NCBI RefSeq assembly: GCF_020422885.1
Contig: NZ_CP084622.1
Coordinates: 4,049,001-4,113,000, forward strand
Origin: Mesobacillus sp. S13
Lineage (GTDB): Bacteria > Bacillota > Bacilli > Bacillales > Cytobacillaceae
DNA: 64,000 bases
Direction: 5' to 3'
This document shows positions 1-11,281 of the stretch, piece by piece. Every line of letters starts with the position of its first letter. Positions within the stretch are counted from its first letter, which is position 1. A program made the translations under genes and the position numbers. The notes under the pieces were generated by a model, which had not been told where the DNA came from, searched no databases, and saw only the letters and a program-made list of their open reading frames with translations.

Positions 1-118
1 TAAGGATCTTTCCCTCAAGCCGAGCGCCCACGTTCAAAAGAACTTGGCCCTTGTCATTATGAATGGCTTTTCCGAGTAAAGCCCCTTCCTCTACCGAAGT
101 GGTGGCTACGAGTCTCAT
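1..118 (-). CDS. HD-GYP domain phosphohydrolase, N-terminus only (cut by window edge)
   Basis: The reverse strand encodes a 39-residue N-terminus starting MRLVATTSVEEGALLGKAI and continuing through VLLNVGARL. This opening (variants of MRLVxxxSVxEGxxLxKxIyNxxGqvLLNxG) is, from memory, typical of Bacillus HD-GYP proteins, which are usually c-di-GMP phosphodiesterases. The catalytic HD domain lies outside the window, so function is inferred only from the leader region. The ATG is at 116-118. Confidence 0.55.
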   Translation of the reverse strand, partial: MRLVATTSVEEGALLGKAIHNDKGQVLLNVGARLEGKIL

Positions 119-339
119 GTTAATTCCCACTTTATCTGTTAGTTGAGGTGGCTGAATCAAGCCACAAAATAAGAAAATTTTACATAAAACGACAATATTT
201 TCTTTATATTCTATCACAATAATTATAGCTGTGGTGACACCTTTTCATTTTTTGAGTTGGGAAAAAAGCAGTTCAGTTATTATATCGGATGCCAACATTT
301 CTTCTTAACCATTGCCATCATTTATTCACAATTATTAAG

Positions 340-417
340 AAAAGCGCAAGCACCTTGGTCAGCCCCGACAAGCGCTGGAGCTGGACAATTCTCGAAATAG
401 AATTTATACATCTTATC
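340..417 (+). repeat. Short (deleted) copy of a ~120-bp intergenic repeat family
   Basis: The sequence matches the start (AAAGCGCAAGCACCTTGGTC) and the end (GCTGGAGCTGGACAATTCTC) of the longer copies at 5297-5416 and 26177-26322, but the middle is missing. The junction falls at the GCGCTGGAG motif, which occurs twice in the long copies. Copy 1 is therefore best explained as a deletion between those two direct repeats. Confidence 0.7.
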
Positions 418-423
418 TATATA

Positions 424-449
424 AAAAGACAGCCATTCAGGCTGTCTTT
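424..449 (-). terminator. Intrinsic terminator after yunC
   Basis: AAAAGACAGCC / GGCTGTCTTT hairpin with a 5-nt loop directly after the yunC stop codon; the arms end in a T run on both strands. Confidence 0.8.
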
Positions 450-451
450 AG

Positions 452-754
452 TTAATTCATGAGCAGCAATGCTTCTTTGCCAATCATGCCTTTTATGGCG
501 CCAAGGTTCTCCGCTTCATATGTTACGGATTCCAGCGGGGCTTCAAGCAATTCTTCGATTGTTTTTACGCCAACCGCCCTGCCGGCAATCACCTTCCTGC
601 CTTTTAGTTTTTCATTGAGAAGAGCGACATCGAGAGCGCCGCACATAATATAACCCTTGTCTCCTGTAACGACTAACAGGTTTGTTTTCGGCAGTTTTAC
701 AGAAATGCATAAAAATGTCCTGCCTTCTATCTCAATAGGTGACATATCGATCAT
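452..754 (-). CDS. yunC: YunC family protein (DUF1805)
   Basis: This is a 100-residue protein starting MIDMSPIEIEGR. The core YIMCGALDVALLNEKLK and the stretch GRAVGVKTIEELLEAPLESVTYEAE match B. subtilis YunC as I remember it. The family is small, compact and of unknown function. A longer reading starting at 826 is possible, but AAGGAGGGAG sits just ahead of the ATG at 754 and the family starts at this residue. It lies downstream of yunD on the same strand, as in B. subtilis, separated by a repeat-rich gap. Confidence 0.85.
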   Translation of the reverse strand: MIDMSPIEIEGRTFLCISVKLPKTNLLVVTGDKGYIMCGALDVALLNEKLKGRKVIAGRAVGVKTIEELLEAPLESVTYEAENLGAIKGMIGKEALLLMN

Positions 755-888
755 GATCACAACTCCCTCCTTCAATCCCAATAACACTCTATGACAGAGA
801 AGGAGAAAGCGTGATATTTTGCTCATATATTGATGTGCGATGGCTGGTTATTTTTGTTGCTGCTATTGTTGAGAGAGGTATGAGAATT

Positions 889-1129
889 CATAAGCGGATA
901 ATTTCCGGCTATTGTATATAGAGGACGCTCATGAAGCATTCATAAGCGAATAAATTCCGTCTAAAATTAATAGAGTACTGGTTTGAAGCGTAAATAAACG
1001 GAGATATTCCGGTTAACTGCAAAAAATAAGACAAAAAACTACGATTTGGATGAGATAAGCGGAAAAACGACCCTTATTTTTAAAGAAATAAGGGTCATTT
1101 CAAATTTAAGCGGAATTGTTCCGTCTATT
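889..1129. repeat. Degenerate tandem array, first units 52 bp apart
   Basis: Units carry the short palindrome AAGCGGAtaaTTTCCG and variants. The TTCCG marks lie at 903, 955 and 1007, giving 52-bp spacing. A further half unit occurs near 1056 and another full unit at 1104-1123, after the yunD terminator has been inserted or retained. The array sits downstream of yunD. Confidence 0.6.
1068..1097 (-). terminator. Intrinsic terminator after yunD
   Basis: GACCCTTATTT / AAATAAGGGTC hairpin followed on the minus strand by GTTTTTCC, about 70 nt after the yunD stop. Confidence 0.65.
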
Positions 1130-1164
1130 TTCTATACAAACAACAATCATTTTATTGTACGATT

Positions 1165-2535
1165 CTAAAGAGACGCAAGCTTCCACTCAAGCAAATTGCG
1201 AAGAAACTCGGGCAGCCAGTATCGTTTTTCCTCAGCCCGCTGAATTTCCGGGAAAAAGCGGCCAAAGGTGAACATATCAGGGATGGCCAGCGTATAGTGC
1301 TCTTTTGCTTCAATCAGCTTGCCATTGATGAGAATCTGCGGATAATTCCCCTTTTGCTGAAACTCAATTCCATCGTATTCCATGACCCCCATGACGGTAC
1401 CGCGGAAGCCCAGGCCCTTAATCTGAAGATGTGGCCATTTCTCATCCCTGGTCTGCAGGAGCACTTCTTTTAGCTCTGCTCCTGACATCCTGATTGTACA
1501 AGGATTGATCGGATGCGGGCAGATTTCGAGCAAATCGAATTTCGTTACATTTCCCTGCTTCAGTCCCTTGAGAATCATCCCGGCATTCATGAACGCACAA
1601 TCGGCATCGCACCATTCCCGCAATGCCTGAGTGAGCATCTTTGAAAGCTTCGAATGCTGAAGAGGATCTGCCTTTAAATCGTCTGGCAAAACAGCCACTG
1701 TTTCTGCCATCAGCTCTTTGCCTTCAAAGAAATATCCTTCGGCCATTTCCCGTTCATCTTGAGCCTGATCCGCCTCATTCATATCATAGAGAACGGCTTT
1801 CCTATGTATAATTTCCTTCGTCTTCCCATCAAGCTTCAAGGTCACATGGCCAGTATAGTAGCCAAACTTCCCGGCTCCCGCCAGCAAGCTGGATCCAACT
1901 TCTTTGCCCTCATGTAAAATATGATGGGTATGGCCGCCAAGAATGACGTCAATCTCAGGGAACATTCCGGCAATCAGTTCATCATCATGGATTCCAAGAT
2001 GTGAGAGAAGGATAATGAGGTCGGTTTGACCCTTTAATTGAGCGATGCAATTTTTCAACTCTTCAATTGGGTCATTCAGCTTCCAGCCCAGCTGTTCATA
2101 AAACCGGCCAAAGTTCACTGTGACGCCAATGACCCCAATTCTCGTCCCGGTGTTGCTTATGTATACATGATATGGCTTCGCCCACTCCGGTTTATTTCCA
2201 TCCTGGTAATAAAGATTCGCTACAAGCATTTCAAACTTTTTTTCAAGATACATTGAATCCAGGTTTTCAAATGGAAGAGTGATGCCTTCGTTATTGCCTA
2301 TAGTCGCTGCATCGTAGCCAGCTTCATTCAAAAGTCGGCAGTTCGCTTTTCCCCTTGACGCATCAGATAGCGGGTGCCAGCGGTCCATATGATCGCCAAT
2401 ATCGAAAACAAGAACCTCGTCACCCATTTCCTCGTGCCAACGCCGGCGCTCGGTCACAAGCTTATGGATGCTTGGCCAGTGCTCCAAATGACTGTGCAAA
2501 TCATTCGTATGGTAAATATGAATAACTTCTTCCAT
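1165..2535 (-). CDS. yunD: Metallophosphatase / 5'-nucleotidase family protein YunD
   Basis: The 456-residue protein has the two-domain architecture of bacterial 5'-nucleotidases. The N-terminal calcineurin-like domain shows the metal motifs HTNDLHSH (about 9-16), GDHMD (about 47), GNNE (about 81) and GGHTHH (about 200). The C-terminal substrate domain includes the NAGM segment. No signal peptide is present, so the enzyme is cytoplasmic, unlike the secreted UshA type. From the family it should hydrolyse a phosphomonoester such as a nucleotide; the true substrate is unknown. It shares orientation and order with yunC and yunF. Confidence 0.85.
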   Translation of the reverse strand: MEEVIHIYHTNDLHSHLEHWPSIHKLVTERRRWHEEMGDEVLVFDIGDHMDRWHPLSDASRGKANCRLLNEAGYDAATIGNNEGITLPFENLDSMYLEKKFEMLVANLYYQDGNKPEWAKPYHVYISNTGTRIGVIGVTVNFGRFYEQLGWKLNDPIEELKNCIAQLKGQTDLIILLSHLGIHDDELIAGMFPEIDVILGGHTHHILHEGKEVGSSLLAGAGKFGYYTGHVTLKLDGKTKEIIHRKAVLYDMNEADQAQDEREMAEGYFFEGKELMAETVAVLPDDLKADPLQHSKLSKMLTQALREWCDADCAFMNAGMILKGLKQGNVTKFDLLEICPHPINPCTIRMSGAELKEVLLQTRDEKWPHLQIKGLGFRGTVMGVMEYDGIEFQQKGNYPQILINGKLIEAKEHYTLAIPDMFTFGRFFPEIQRAEEKRYWLPEFLRNLLEWKLASL

Positions 2536-2601
2536 CTAACCATCCATCCTCTTGTTAAAGTGAATTGCCCCCCTGATTGTTGCCAGGAGGGTAAAAAATA
2601 T

Positions 2602-3450
2602 TTAAAACAAATCAAGCTGCCTCGGGTTTAACCCTTCATATTCGATATCCATTAACTCCAGCATTTGTTTCGCATTATCAGCAGCATCCCCGCCGGAATT
2701 GTTGTTGAACAAGACGAAAACCTGGGACGTGCTCTCGTTGAGCTTTTGCAGGTTTTCTGCCCACTCTTTTAATTCTGTCTGGTTATAGCGATACAAATAG
2801 CGGACTTCACGCCAATCTTGTCCTTTTCCCTTCTTGTTCCAGCCATGGACATTCCGGCCATGAAAGCGAACAAGCACTTTATGCTTCGATGTAGATTCAA
2901 GAACGGTCGGAATCGAGCCTTCCCCTGCCTGCGGCTCATCGCAGATGCTGTGGATCCATTTTTCACTTTTCATAAAATCGAGAGTTTTCTCGCGCATTTC
3001 ACCTGCAAACCAGGACTGATTTCGGAACTCGAGCGCACAGTCGATATCCCCCATCTGGTCACGGCACCAACGCAAATAGTCTACATTCTCTTTGCGCAGG
3101 TCGAACCACGGCGGAAACTGGAACAGCGTCATTGCGTGTTTATTCGCCTCAAGATAAGGTTTCAGTGATTCTTTGTACGCATTGAACATTTCATTTTTAT
3201 CGGTAAAAGGAATCTCACCGCGCTGATGCCCGGTCATTCCCTGGTAAGCCTTCACTATGAATTGAAATTTATCAGGTGTATCCTCTACCCATTTCGCGGC
3301 ATTCTTCACAGGCTGCACAGCGTAAAAAGAGGCATCGACCTCGACTGCCGGAAAGTGGCTGGAGTACTCCTTCAGTTTATCACGCGGAGAAACCTTGCCC
3401 TCATATAAACTGTCATGGTCCCCCCAGCCCGTTAAGCCAACAATAATCAT
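2602..3450 (-). CDS. yunF: DUF72 family protein YunF
   Basis: The 282-residue protein is of the DUF72 (YecE-like) TIM-barrel family. It opens MIIVGLTGWGDHDSLY and contains the family landmarks EVDASFYAVQP, FQFIVKAYQGMTGH, TLFQFPPWF and CALEFRNQSWF, and ends in the VLFNNNSGGDAADNAKQ segment. Length is normal. GGAGGTGCACAG precedes the ATG. The biochemical role of DUF72 proteins is not established. It is 66 nt upstream of yunD and probably cotranscribed. Confidence 0.85.
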   Translation of the reverse strand: MIIVGLTGWGDHDSLYEGKVSPRDKLKEYSSHFPAVEVDASFYAVQPVKNAAKWVEDTPDKFQFIVKAYQGMTGHQRGEIPFTDKNEMFNAYKESLKPYLEANKHAMTLFQFPPWFDLRKENVDYLRWCRDQMGDIDCALEFRNQSWFAGEMREKTLDFMKSEKWIHSICDEPQAGEGSIPTVLESTSKHKVLVRFHGRNVHGWNKKGKGQDWREVRYLYRYNQTELKEWAENLQKLNESTSQVFVLFNNNSGGDAADNAKQMLELMDIEYEGLNPRQLDLF

Positions 3451-3639
3451 CTGTGCACCTCCATTTTATCTTCATGATAGCATAATTAAGCGCTGAATAA
3501 GAACTAAGACATGTTCTAACCTTATTTCCCGCTTGTAGAGAAGGAAAAACATTGATGAAGTCAGGTGCTTCGCACGTTTTGGCCGATGAATACAGGTTTA
3601 TTGCTGATAATCACCGCGGAGTCTGGGTTACTTTATGAT

Positions 3640-3760
3640 ATTCTCTATGGTTTGATTGATATTCTCTACGAATTTTATTTAATCTCTACGAATAGACATT
3701 GATTCTCTACGATTTCATTGTTAATCTCTACGAAATGTGCACGAATCTCTACGAATTCCA
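3640..3760. repeat. Tandem array of ~21-bp units (TCTCTACGAAT)
   Basis: Six units of the core ATTCTCTACGAATTT occur with TCTCTA marks at about 3642, 3663, 3683, 3704, 3725 and 3746, so the spacing is 20-21 bp. Each unit carries a small ATTC/GAAT palindrome. The array lies immediately downstream of the suf operon terminator in a 365-bp gap without a gene; 3451-3640 holds the yunF upstream region. Confidence 0.8.
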
Positions 3761-3770
3761 TAATAATTAA

Positions 3771-3802
3771 AAAAAATCCACCTGCCGAGGCAGGTGGATT
3801 CC
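3771..3802 (-). terminator. Intrinsic terminator of the suf operon
   Basis: CCACCTGCC / GGCAGGTGG stem flanked by A and T runs, starting 14 nt after the sufB stop on the minus strand. Confidence 0.9.
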
Positions 3803-3815
3803 GTATTTATCTTTA

Positions 3816-5213
3816 TTAACCGATAGAACCTTCCATTTCGAACTTGATCAGGCGGTTCATTTCGACTGCGTATTCCATTGGCAATTCTTTCGTGAATGGC
3901 TCGATGAAGCCCATGACGATCATTTCTGTTGCTTCTTCTTCGGAGACTCCGCGGCTCATCAGGTAGAACAATTGCTCTTCTGATACTTTGGAAACCTTCG
4001 CTTCGTGCTCAAGAGAAATGTTGTCGTTCAGGATTTCATTGTATGGAATCGTGTCTGAAGTAGACTTGTTATCCATGATCAGCGTATCGCACTCGATGTT
4101 AGAACGGGCGCCGTCGGCTTTGCGTCCGAAGTGGACGATACCGCGGTATGTTACTTTTCCGCCTTGCTTTGAGATCGACTTAGATACGATGGTTGATGAT
4201 GTGTTTGGCGCAAGGTGAATCATTTTCGCACCTGCGTCCTGATGCTGGCCTTTACCAGCGATTGCGATGGATAATGTCATACCGCGTGCGCCTTCACCCT
4301 TAAGGATGACTGCTGGGTATTTCATTGTCAGCTTGGAACCGATGTTGCCATCGATCCATTCCATTGTCGCGTTCGCTTCGCAGACTGCACGCTTTGTAAC
4401 AAGGTTGAAGACGTTGTTTGCCCAGTTCTGGATTGTTGTGTAACGGCAATATGCGTCTTTCTTGATGATGATTTCAACGACCGCACTGTGAAGCGAGTTC
4501 GTTGTGTAAACAGGAGCAGTACATCCTTCAACATAGTGTACGTGCGCACCTTCGTCAACGATGATCAGTGTACGCTCGAACTGACCCATGTTTTCAGAGT
4601 TGATGCGGAAGTACGCCTGAAGTGGAGTATCCACTTTGATGCCCTTTGGAACATAGATGAAAGATCCGCCAGACCAGACCGCAGAGTTTAACGCTGAAAA
4701 CTTGTTGTCTGTTGGAGGGATAACTTTTCCGAAATGCTCACGGAAAATATCTTCATTCTCTTTAAGAGCTGAATCTGTGTCCTTGAAGACAATTCCTAGC
4801 TCTTCAAGCTCTTCCTTCATGTTGTGGTATACAACCTCTGATTCGTACTGTGCAGAAACACCCGCAAGGTATTTTTGCTCAGCTTCAGGGATTCCAAGCT
4901 TATCAAACGTCTGCTTAATTTCATCTGGAACTTCATCCCATGATTTTTCAGAGCGCTCAGAAGGTTTTACATAGTAAGTGATTTCATCAAAGTTTAATGA
5001 AGCCATGTCGCCGCCCCATTGAGGCATTGGCATGTTGTAGAAGTGCTCCAAAGACTTTAAGCGGAAGTCCAGCATCCACTGGGGCTCTTCCTTCATTTTT
5101 GAAATTTCTTCAACGATTTCACGCGTCAGACCGCGCTTAGACCGGAAGATGGAAACGTCTTTATCGGAAAATCCGTATTTATAATCACCGATCTCTGGCA
5201 TTTTTTTAGCCAT
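3816..5213 (-). CDS. sufB: Fe-S cluster assembly scaffold protein SufB
   Basis: The 465-residue protein starts [15 protein letters not shown] and carries the SufB/SufD beta-helix core ([42 protein letters not shown]) and the end [34 protein letters not shown]. SufB forms the SufBCD complex that builds Fe-S clusters in the cytoplasm using sulfur from SufS/SufU. It is the last gene of the operon. It is separated from sufU by 265 nt holding a structured repeat, an unusually large gap inside this operon. GGAGG precedes the ATG by nine bases. Confidence 0.97.
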   Translation of the reverse strand: MAKKMPEIGDYKYGFSDKDVSIFRSKRGLTREIVEEISKMKEEPQWMLDFRLKSLEHFYNMPMPQWGGDMASLNFDEITYYVKPSERSEKSWDEVPDEIKQTFDKLGIPEAEQKYLAGVSAQYESEVVYHNMKEELEELGIVFKDTDSALKENEDIFREHFGKVIPPTDNKFSALNSAVWSGGSFIYVPKGIKVDTPLQAYFRINSENMGQFERTLIIVDEGAHVHYVEGCTAPVYTTNSLHSAVVEIIIKKDAYCRYTTIQNWANNVFNLVTKRAVCEANATMEWIDGNIGSKLTMKYPAVILKGEGARGMTLSIAIAGKGQHQDAGAKMIHLAPNTSSTIVSKSISKQGGKVTYRGIVHFGRKADGARSNIECDTLIMDNKSTSDTIPYNEILNDNISLEHEAKVSKVSEEQLFYLMSRGVSEEEATEMIVMGFIEPFTKELPMEYAVEMNRLIKFEMEGSIG

Positions 5214-5296
5214 CGTCGAATTCCTCCATTCTTAAAGCAACGAAACAATGTTTCCTGCTTTGTAGTTGTTGCTGCAGGCCAATCCCCTGCAACTGC

Positions 5297-5416
5297 AAAA
5301 GCGTAAGCGCCTTGGTCAGCCCCGACAAGCGCTGGAGGACCGACCAGTGAAGTCGTTTTTTGACTTCATTGGGCGGACCGAAGCGACTCGAGGGGCTAGG
5401 CGCTGAAGCTAGACAC
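5297..5416 (+). repeat. ~120-bp structured intergenic repeat inside the suf operon
   Basis: This is a long copy of the family also seen at 26177-26322 and, deleted, at 340-417. It can fold into a long stem: GCGCC..AGCCCC near the left end pairs with GGGGCT..GGCGC near the right end, around a central hairpin GAAGTC(gttttt)GACTTC flanked by GACC/GGGCGGACC. It lies between sufU and sufB. Confidence 0.8.
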
Positions 5417-5478
5417 TAATCCAAGTTAATAAGTCAACCTTTCTTATACAGCCAAATAAATCACCAAGCGATGATTTC

Positions 5479-8451
<2,973 letters not shown>

Positions 8452-8469
8452 TATAAATCCCCCCAACGC

Positions 8470-9255
8470 TTAAGCTTCTTGCCCAACTGTTTCGTCTTCG
8501 ATGCCCAGTTCTTTCTTAATCCAGTCGTATCCTTCTGCTTCTAAGCGCTGTGCAAGTTCTGGTCCGCCAGACTTCACAATGCGGCCCTGCATCATAACGT
8601 GAACATAGTCAGGAGTGATGTAGTCAAGAAGGCGCTGGTAGTGAGTGATGATCAAGCAGCCGAAATCTTCGCCGCGCATTTCGTTGATTCCTTTAGAAAC
8701 AACCTTCAGTGCGTCGATATCAAGACCTGAGTCGATTTCGTCAAGGATTGCGATTTTAGGTTCAAGCATCATCAATTGAAGAATCTCGTTACGCTTCTTC
8801 TCACCGCCGGAGAAACCTTCGTTAAGATAACGCTGTGCCATATCAAGATCCATTTCAAGGAATTCCATTTGCTTATCCATCTTGCGGATGAACTTCATAA
8901 GAGAAATTTCATTTCCTTCGCCAAGACGGCTGTTCAAAGCAGAACGCAAGAAGTCAGCATTCGTTACGCCGCTGATTTCACTTGGATATTGCATCGCAAG
9001 GAAAAGACCAGCGCGTGCTCTTTCATCAACTTCCATTTCAAGAACATCTTCGCCATCAAGCGTAACTGTTCCATTCGTTACTTCATACTTAGGGTGTCCC
9101 ATGATAGAAGAAGACAAAGTGGATTTACCAGTACCATTCGGTCCCATGATCGCATGGATTTCCCCACCCTTAACCTCAATGTTCACACCTTTTAATATCT
9201 GCTTGCCTTCAATCTCAACTTGAAGGTCCTTAATTGATAATACAGATCCTGCCAT
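8470..9255 (-). CDS. sufC: Fe-S cluster assembly ATPase SufC
   Basis: The 261-residue ABC ATPase has Walker A GPNGTGKST, the unusual signature SGGEKKRNEI typical of SufC, and Walker B IAILDEIDSGLDID. It powers SufB-SufD scaffold rearrangement and is cytoplasmic. It is the first gene of sufCDSUB. GGAGGTAATATT precedes the ATG. The upstream region carries TTATAA..TTGTAA, a loose PerR/Fur-like palindrome near 9330-9350, too weak to call. Confidence 0.97.
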   Translation of the reverse strand: MAGSVLSIKDLQVEIEGKQILKGVNIEVKGGEIHAIMGPNGTGKSTLSSSIMGHPKYEVTNGTVTLDGEDVLEMEVDERARAGLFLAMQYPSEISGVTNADFLRSALNSRLGEGNEISLMKFIRKMDKQMEFLEMDLDMAQRYLNEGFSGGEKKRNEILQLMMLEPKIAILDEIDSGLDIDALKVVSKGINEMRGEDFGCLIITHYQRLLDYITPDYVHVMMQGRIVKSGGPELAQRLEAEGYDWIKKELGIEDETVGQEA

Positions 9256-9374
9256 AATATTACCTCCGTCAATATAGAAAAGATTTTATGCCGACTTTAG
9301 CCGTCAAAAGCTCTATTCTCATTTTATTCTCATTACAATCTTATAACAAATGAAAAGTGTTAGCAACACCTTAA

Positions 9375-9656
9375 AAGTGGAAAGAAAAACAAAGAACCCT
9401 GTAGATAATTGTCAAACCCCAAATGATTTTTGGCTCATGCCGAGTGGGAAGGAAACGACCGAGCAAATTCATTTGCTCTCAGCGTTTCATTTCCACTCGG
9501 CAGCTTTTCAGCTGAGGCTGAAAAGCCAGTGAAGCGTAAGCTTCACGTAAGTGAGCCGAAAATCAGCAGGAACTTTGATGGACATCTAGATCTTCAGTGG
9601 ATCTCCTTATTTTCTTTCCACTTCCCTCACCCCGCGATTCAGCTTACTGAATCGCG
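9375..9656. other. Multi-branched inverted-repeat element (predicted four-way junction)
   Basis: Outer arms 9375-9388 and 9610-9623 are perfect 14-bp complements. Inside, 9424-9437 pairs with 9552-9565 (14 positions, one G-T). That stem encloses three hairpins: 9438-9502 (CCGAGTGG..CCACTCGG with an inner GAGCAAAT/ATTTGCTC), 9505-9528 (GCTTTTCAGC tgag GCTGAAAAGC) and 9529-9546 (GTGAAGC gtaa GCTTCAC). A further hairpin CGCGATTCAG ctta CTGAATCGCG follows at 9633-9656. The nesting is seen directly; any RNA or DNA role is unknown. Confidence 0.75.
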
Positions 9657-9788
9657 ACATACGACGACATAACACAATTCCATTTTAACAGACCAAGCCC
9701 TTTAAAGTCGGATATACCGCTCACAGCTTGTACATCATTTTATTTTTTACCTTCTATTATAAAAAAATGTACTCAGCACTACTTGTTC

Positions 9789-10250
9789 GGACAGCTTTTG
9801 TTGTATTAGAGCCTATTCTGTCCGAAGGTGCTCGGACTTCTGACAGCTTTTTCTCTTTTGAGACCAAACTTGTCCGAACTTGCTCAGGCTTCTGACAGCT
9901 TTCCGCTCCAACACCTCGAACCTGTCATAATAACAGGCTTTTCTTGACAGCTATTCGTCCCAACACCTCGAACCTGTCAAAATAACGACGTTTTCTTGAC
10001 ACCTTTTCGTCCCAACACCTCAAACCTGTCACAATAACAGGCTTTTCTTGACAGCTTTTCGTCCCAACACCTCGAACCTGTCATAATAACAGGATTTTCT
10101 TGACAGCTTTTCGTCCCAACACCTCGAACCTGTCACAATAACGGGCTTTTCTTGACAGCTTTCCGCTCCAACACCTCGAACCTGTCACAATAACGGGCTT
10201 TTCTTGACAGCTTTCCGCTCCAACACCTCGAACCTGTCACAATAACGGGT
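9789..10250. repeat. Tandem array, nine units of exactly 52 bp
   Basis: The mark ACACCT recurs at 9911, 9963, 10015, 10067, 10119, 10171 and 10223, always 52 bp apart. Two diverged units precede it, with GACAGCT marks at 9789, 9841 and 9893. Each unit holds TGACAG..CTGTCA arms. There are no unique spacers, so it is not a CRISPR array. Confidence 0.92.
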
Positions 10251-10320
10251 AGCGTGAACAGGAAAACGACCGTAAAGGCACAAGAAGCTTTCAAGTCCAT
10301 CTTCACGTTATCCAAATAAT

Positions 10321-10352
10321 AAAGAAACCAGTGCAAAAATCACACTGGTTCC
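10321..10352 (-). terminator. Intrinsic terminator after the small gene at 10385
   Basis: AACCAGTG / CACTGGTT stem followed on the minus strand by TTTCTTTATTATT, 33 nt after the stop codon. Confidence 0.8.
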
Positions 10353-10384
10353 AAATCGTTTCTTCTATTATTATATATCCTCGG

Positions 10385-10486
10385 TTACGAGTGGACTTTT
10401 CGATCCAGGTCCGCAACCATCCGTTGGCTTTTGATGTAATCTCTTTCACGTTTTCTTTCGACTTCCATTCTTGCGTCATGGTTCAT
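10385..10486 (-). CDS. Small charged hypothetical protein (33 aa)
   Basis: The reverse strand reads MNHDARMEVERKRERDYIKS and ends QRMVADLDRKVHS. The product is highly charged and probably helical. GAGGT lies seven bases before the ATG at 10486; an in-frame ATG at 10537 would give 50 residues but lacks a good ribosome site. A terminator follows directly, and a promoter-like TTGATA-17-TTAAGA with a long inverted repeat lies upstream (10614-10656). That combination supports a real gene. I do not recognise the family. Confidence 0.5.
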   Translation of the reverse strand: MNHDARMEVERKRERDYIKSQRMVADLDRKVHS

Positions 10487-10613
10487 GCTGTATACCTCGT
10501 AACTAATTCCATGAGCTCCATGCATCGCCTTCTCCATTTCACTTGTGTAGTTCAGTTTTAGCTGACTAATAGTGAATCATCCCTTCGGTTTTTCGCTTTG
10601 TAAAAAGCGTTTT

Positions 10614-10656
10614 TTTGATAGTGCAATCTTAACACCTTTTATTTACCACTATCAAA
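10614..10656 (-). promoter_or_regulatory. Candidate promoter flanked by a 10-bp inverted repeat
   Basis: Perfect arms TTTGATAGTG (10614-10623) and CACTATCAAA (10647-10656) bracket a minus-strand TTGATA, 17-nt spacer and TTAAGA. The geometry suits an operator covering the -35 and start regions of the small gene at 10385. A separate CGCTTT gtaa AAAGCG hairpin with a T run on the plus strand sits next to it at 10594-10616. Beyond them, 10657-10804 holds no supported gene. Confidence 0.4.
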
Positions 10657-10804
10657 GCGTTTAAAACCGTTAATTTTTGGATGTGATGGAATAAGGAGGC
10701 TTAACGCGGCTTCACCTCTGCCATTCTTAGAATACTGGCAATATCCTCCCAAATAAAGCCTTTCCCTGTTATCCAACAGCCGGTTTTGCTGTTTGGAACA
10801 GGTT

Positions 10805-11176
10805 TTACTGCTTCAATGTGTTCAATTCGACCATTGCTTCCTGGACGAGTGTCACGGCCTGGCTCATTGCCGCGCCGCCGCCGAATGCAGCTGTAACCCC
10901 AACCGCTTCTAAAATTTGTTCCTCAGTGGCTCCCTGATCCAGGCATCCTTTTAAATGGTATATGATGCAATATTCATCCTGGGAATACAATGAAATTCCG
11001 AGGGCAATCAATTGTTTTTCCTTTTGCGACAAAGTTCCTTCCTGGAAACATACTTCCGTAAAGGCATTATAGTGGCTTGCAAGCTCCGGCATTTTTTTTG
11101 TGAAAACACCCAATCCTTGCTTATATTCATGAAGAGCTGCTTCTGTTGAATTCCGCGGTTCATAATGATGCTCCAT
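10805..11176 (-). CDS. yurZ: Carboxymuconolactone decarboxylase-like (AhpD fold) protein YurZ
   Basis: The 123-residue protein belongs to the CMD/AhpD-like family, with the core [36 protein letters not shown]. It has the C..H pair of the fold but not the CxxC of true AhpD peroxidases, so its activity is unknown. The ATG at 11176 follows GGAG by eight bases; a GTG nine bases further upstream is less likely. It sits between suf and metNPQ as in B. subtilis. Confidence 0.8.
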   Translation of the reverse strand: MEHHYEPRNSTEAALHEYKQGLGVFTKKMPELASHYNAFTEVCFQEGTLSQKEKQLIALGISLYSQDEYCIIYHLKGCLDQGATEEQILEAVGVTAAFGGGAAMSQAVTLVQEAMVELNTLKQ

Positions 11177-11245
11177 TGTTTCCACTCCAATCTGCTTTTT
11201 TCTCGGTTAGTATGTTAATTTTCCTTGCCAGTTATGCGACAAAAA

Positions 11246-11271
11246 GAAAAAGCAGGCTGCTCGCCTGCTTT
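11246..11271 (-). terminator. Intrinsic terminator after metQ
   Basis: AAAGCAGGC / GCCTGCTTT stem just after the metQ stop, with T residues following on the minus strand. Confidence 0.8.
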
Positions 11272-11281
11272 CATTAAAGGG

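Larger units (their letters stand above)
120..451. other. Intergenic region between the HD-GYP gene and yunC
   Basis: This stretch holds no convincing gene. It contains an A+T-rich part (about 160-340) that probably carries the promoter of the HD-GYP gene, then a short copy of a repeat family (340-417) and the yunC terminator (424-449). Each is listed separately. Confidence 0.6.
755..1164. other. Intergenic region yunD-yunC with degenerate repeats
   Basis: No gene is seen here. The stretch holds the yunC promoter area (about 755-880), the degenerate repeat array (889-1129) and the yunD terminator (1068-1097). Confidence 0.6.
9256..10384. other. Gene-free 1.1-kb region upstream of suf
   Basis: No convincing gene is present. 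From left to right it holds the suf promoter area (9256-9370), the multi-hairpin element (9375-9656), a short AT-rich link, a nine-unit 52-bp tandem array (9789-10250) and the terminator of the small gene at 10385. Open frames across the array are repeat translations. Confidence 0.7.

Noticed and set aside
9310..9360. PerR or Fur box upstream of sufC
   Set aside because: TTATAA..TTGTAA and the repeated ATTCTCATT differ from both consensus sites at several positions; too weak to call.
9789..10250. CRISPR-like regular repeats (also 28214-28680 and 61170-61500)
   Set aside because: The whole 52-bp unit repeats without unique spacers, and there are no cas genes. These are tandem arrays.
10133..10336. 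67-codon minus-strand frame over the 52-bp array
   Set aside because: It is repeat-derived, has no ribosome site and overlaps the terminator of the small gene.
10680..10805. Minus-strand frame with coding-like text (SKTGCWITGKGFIWEDIASILRM is too long to quote in full) overlapping the yurZ end
   Set aside because: No start codon with a ribosome site was found and upstream it runs inside yurZ in another frame. It may be a gene remnant but cannot be supported.
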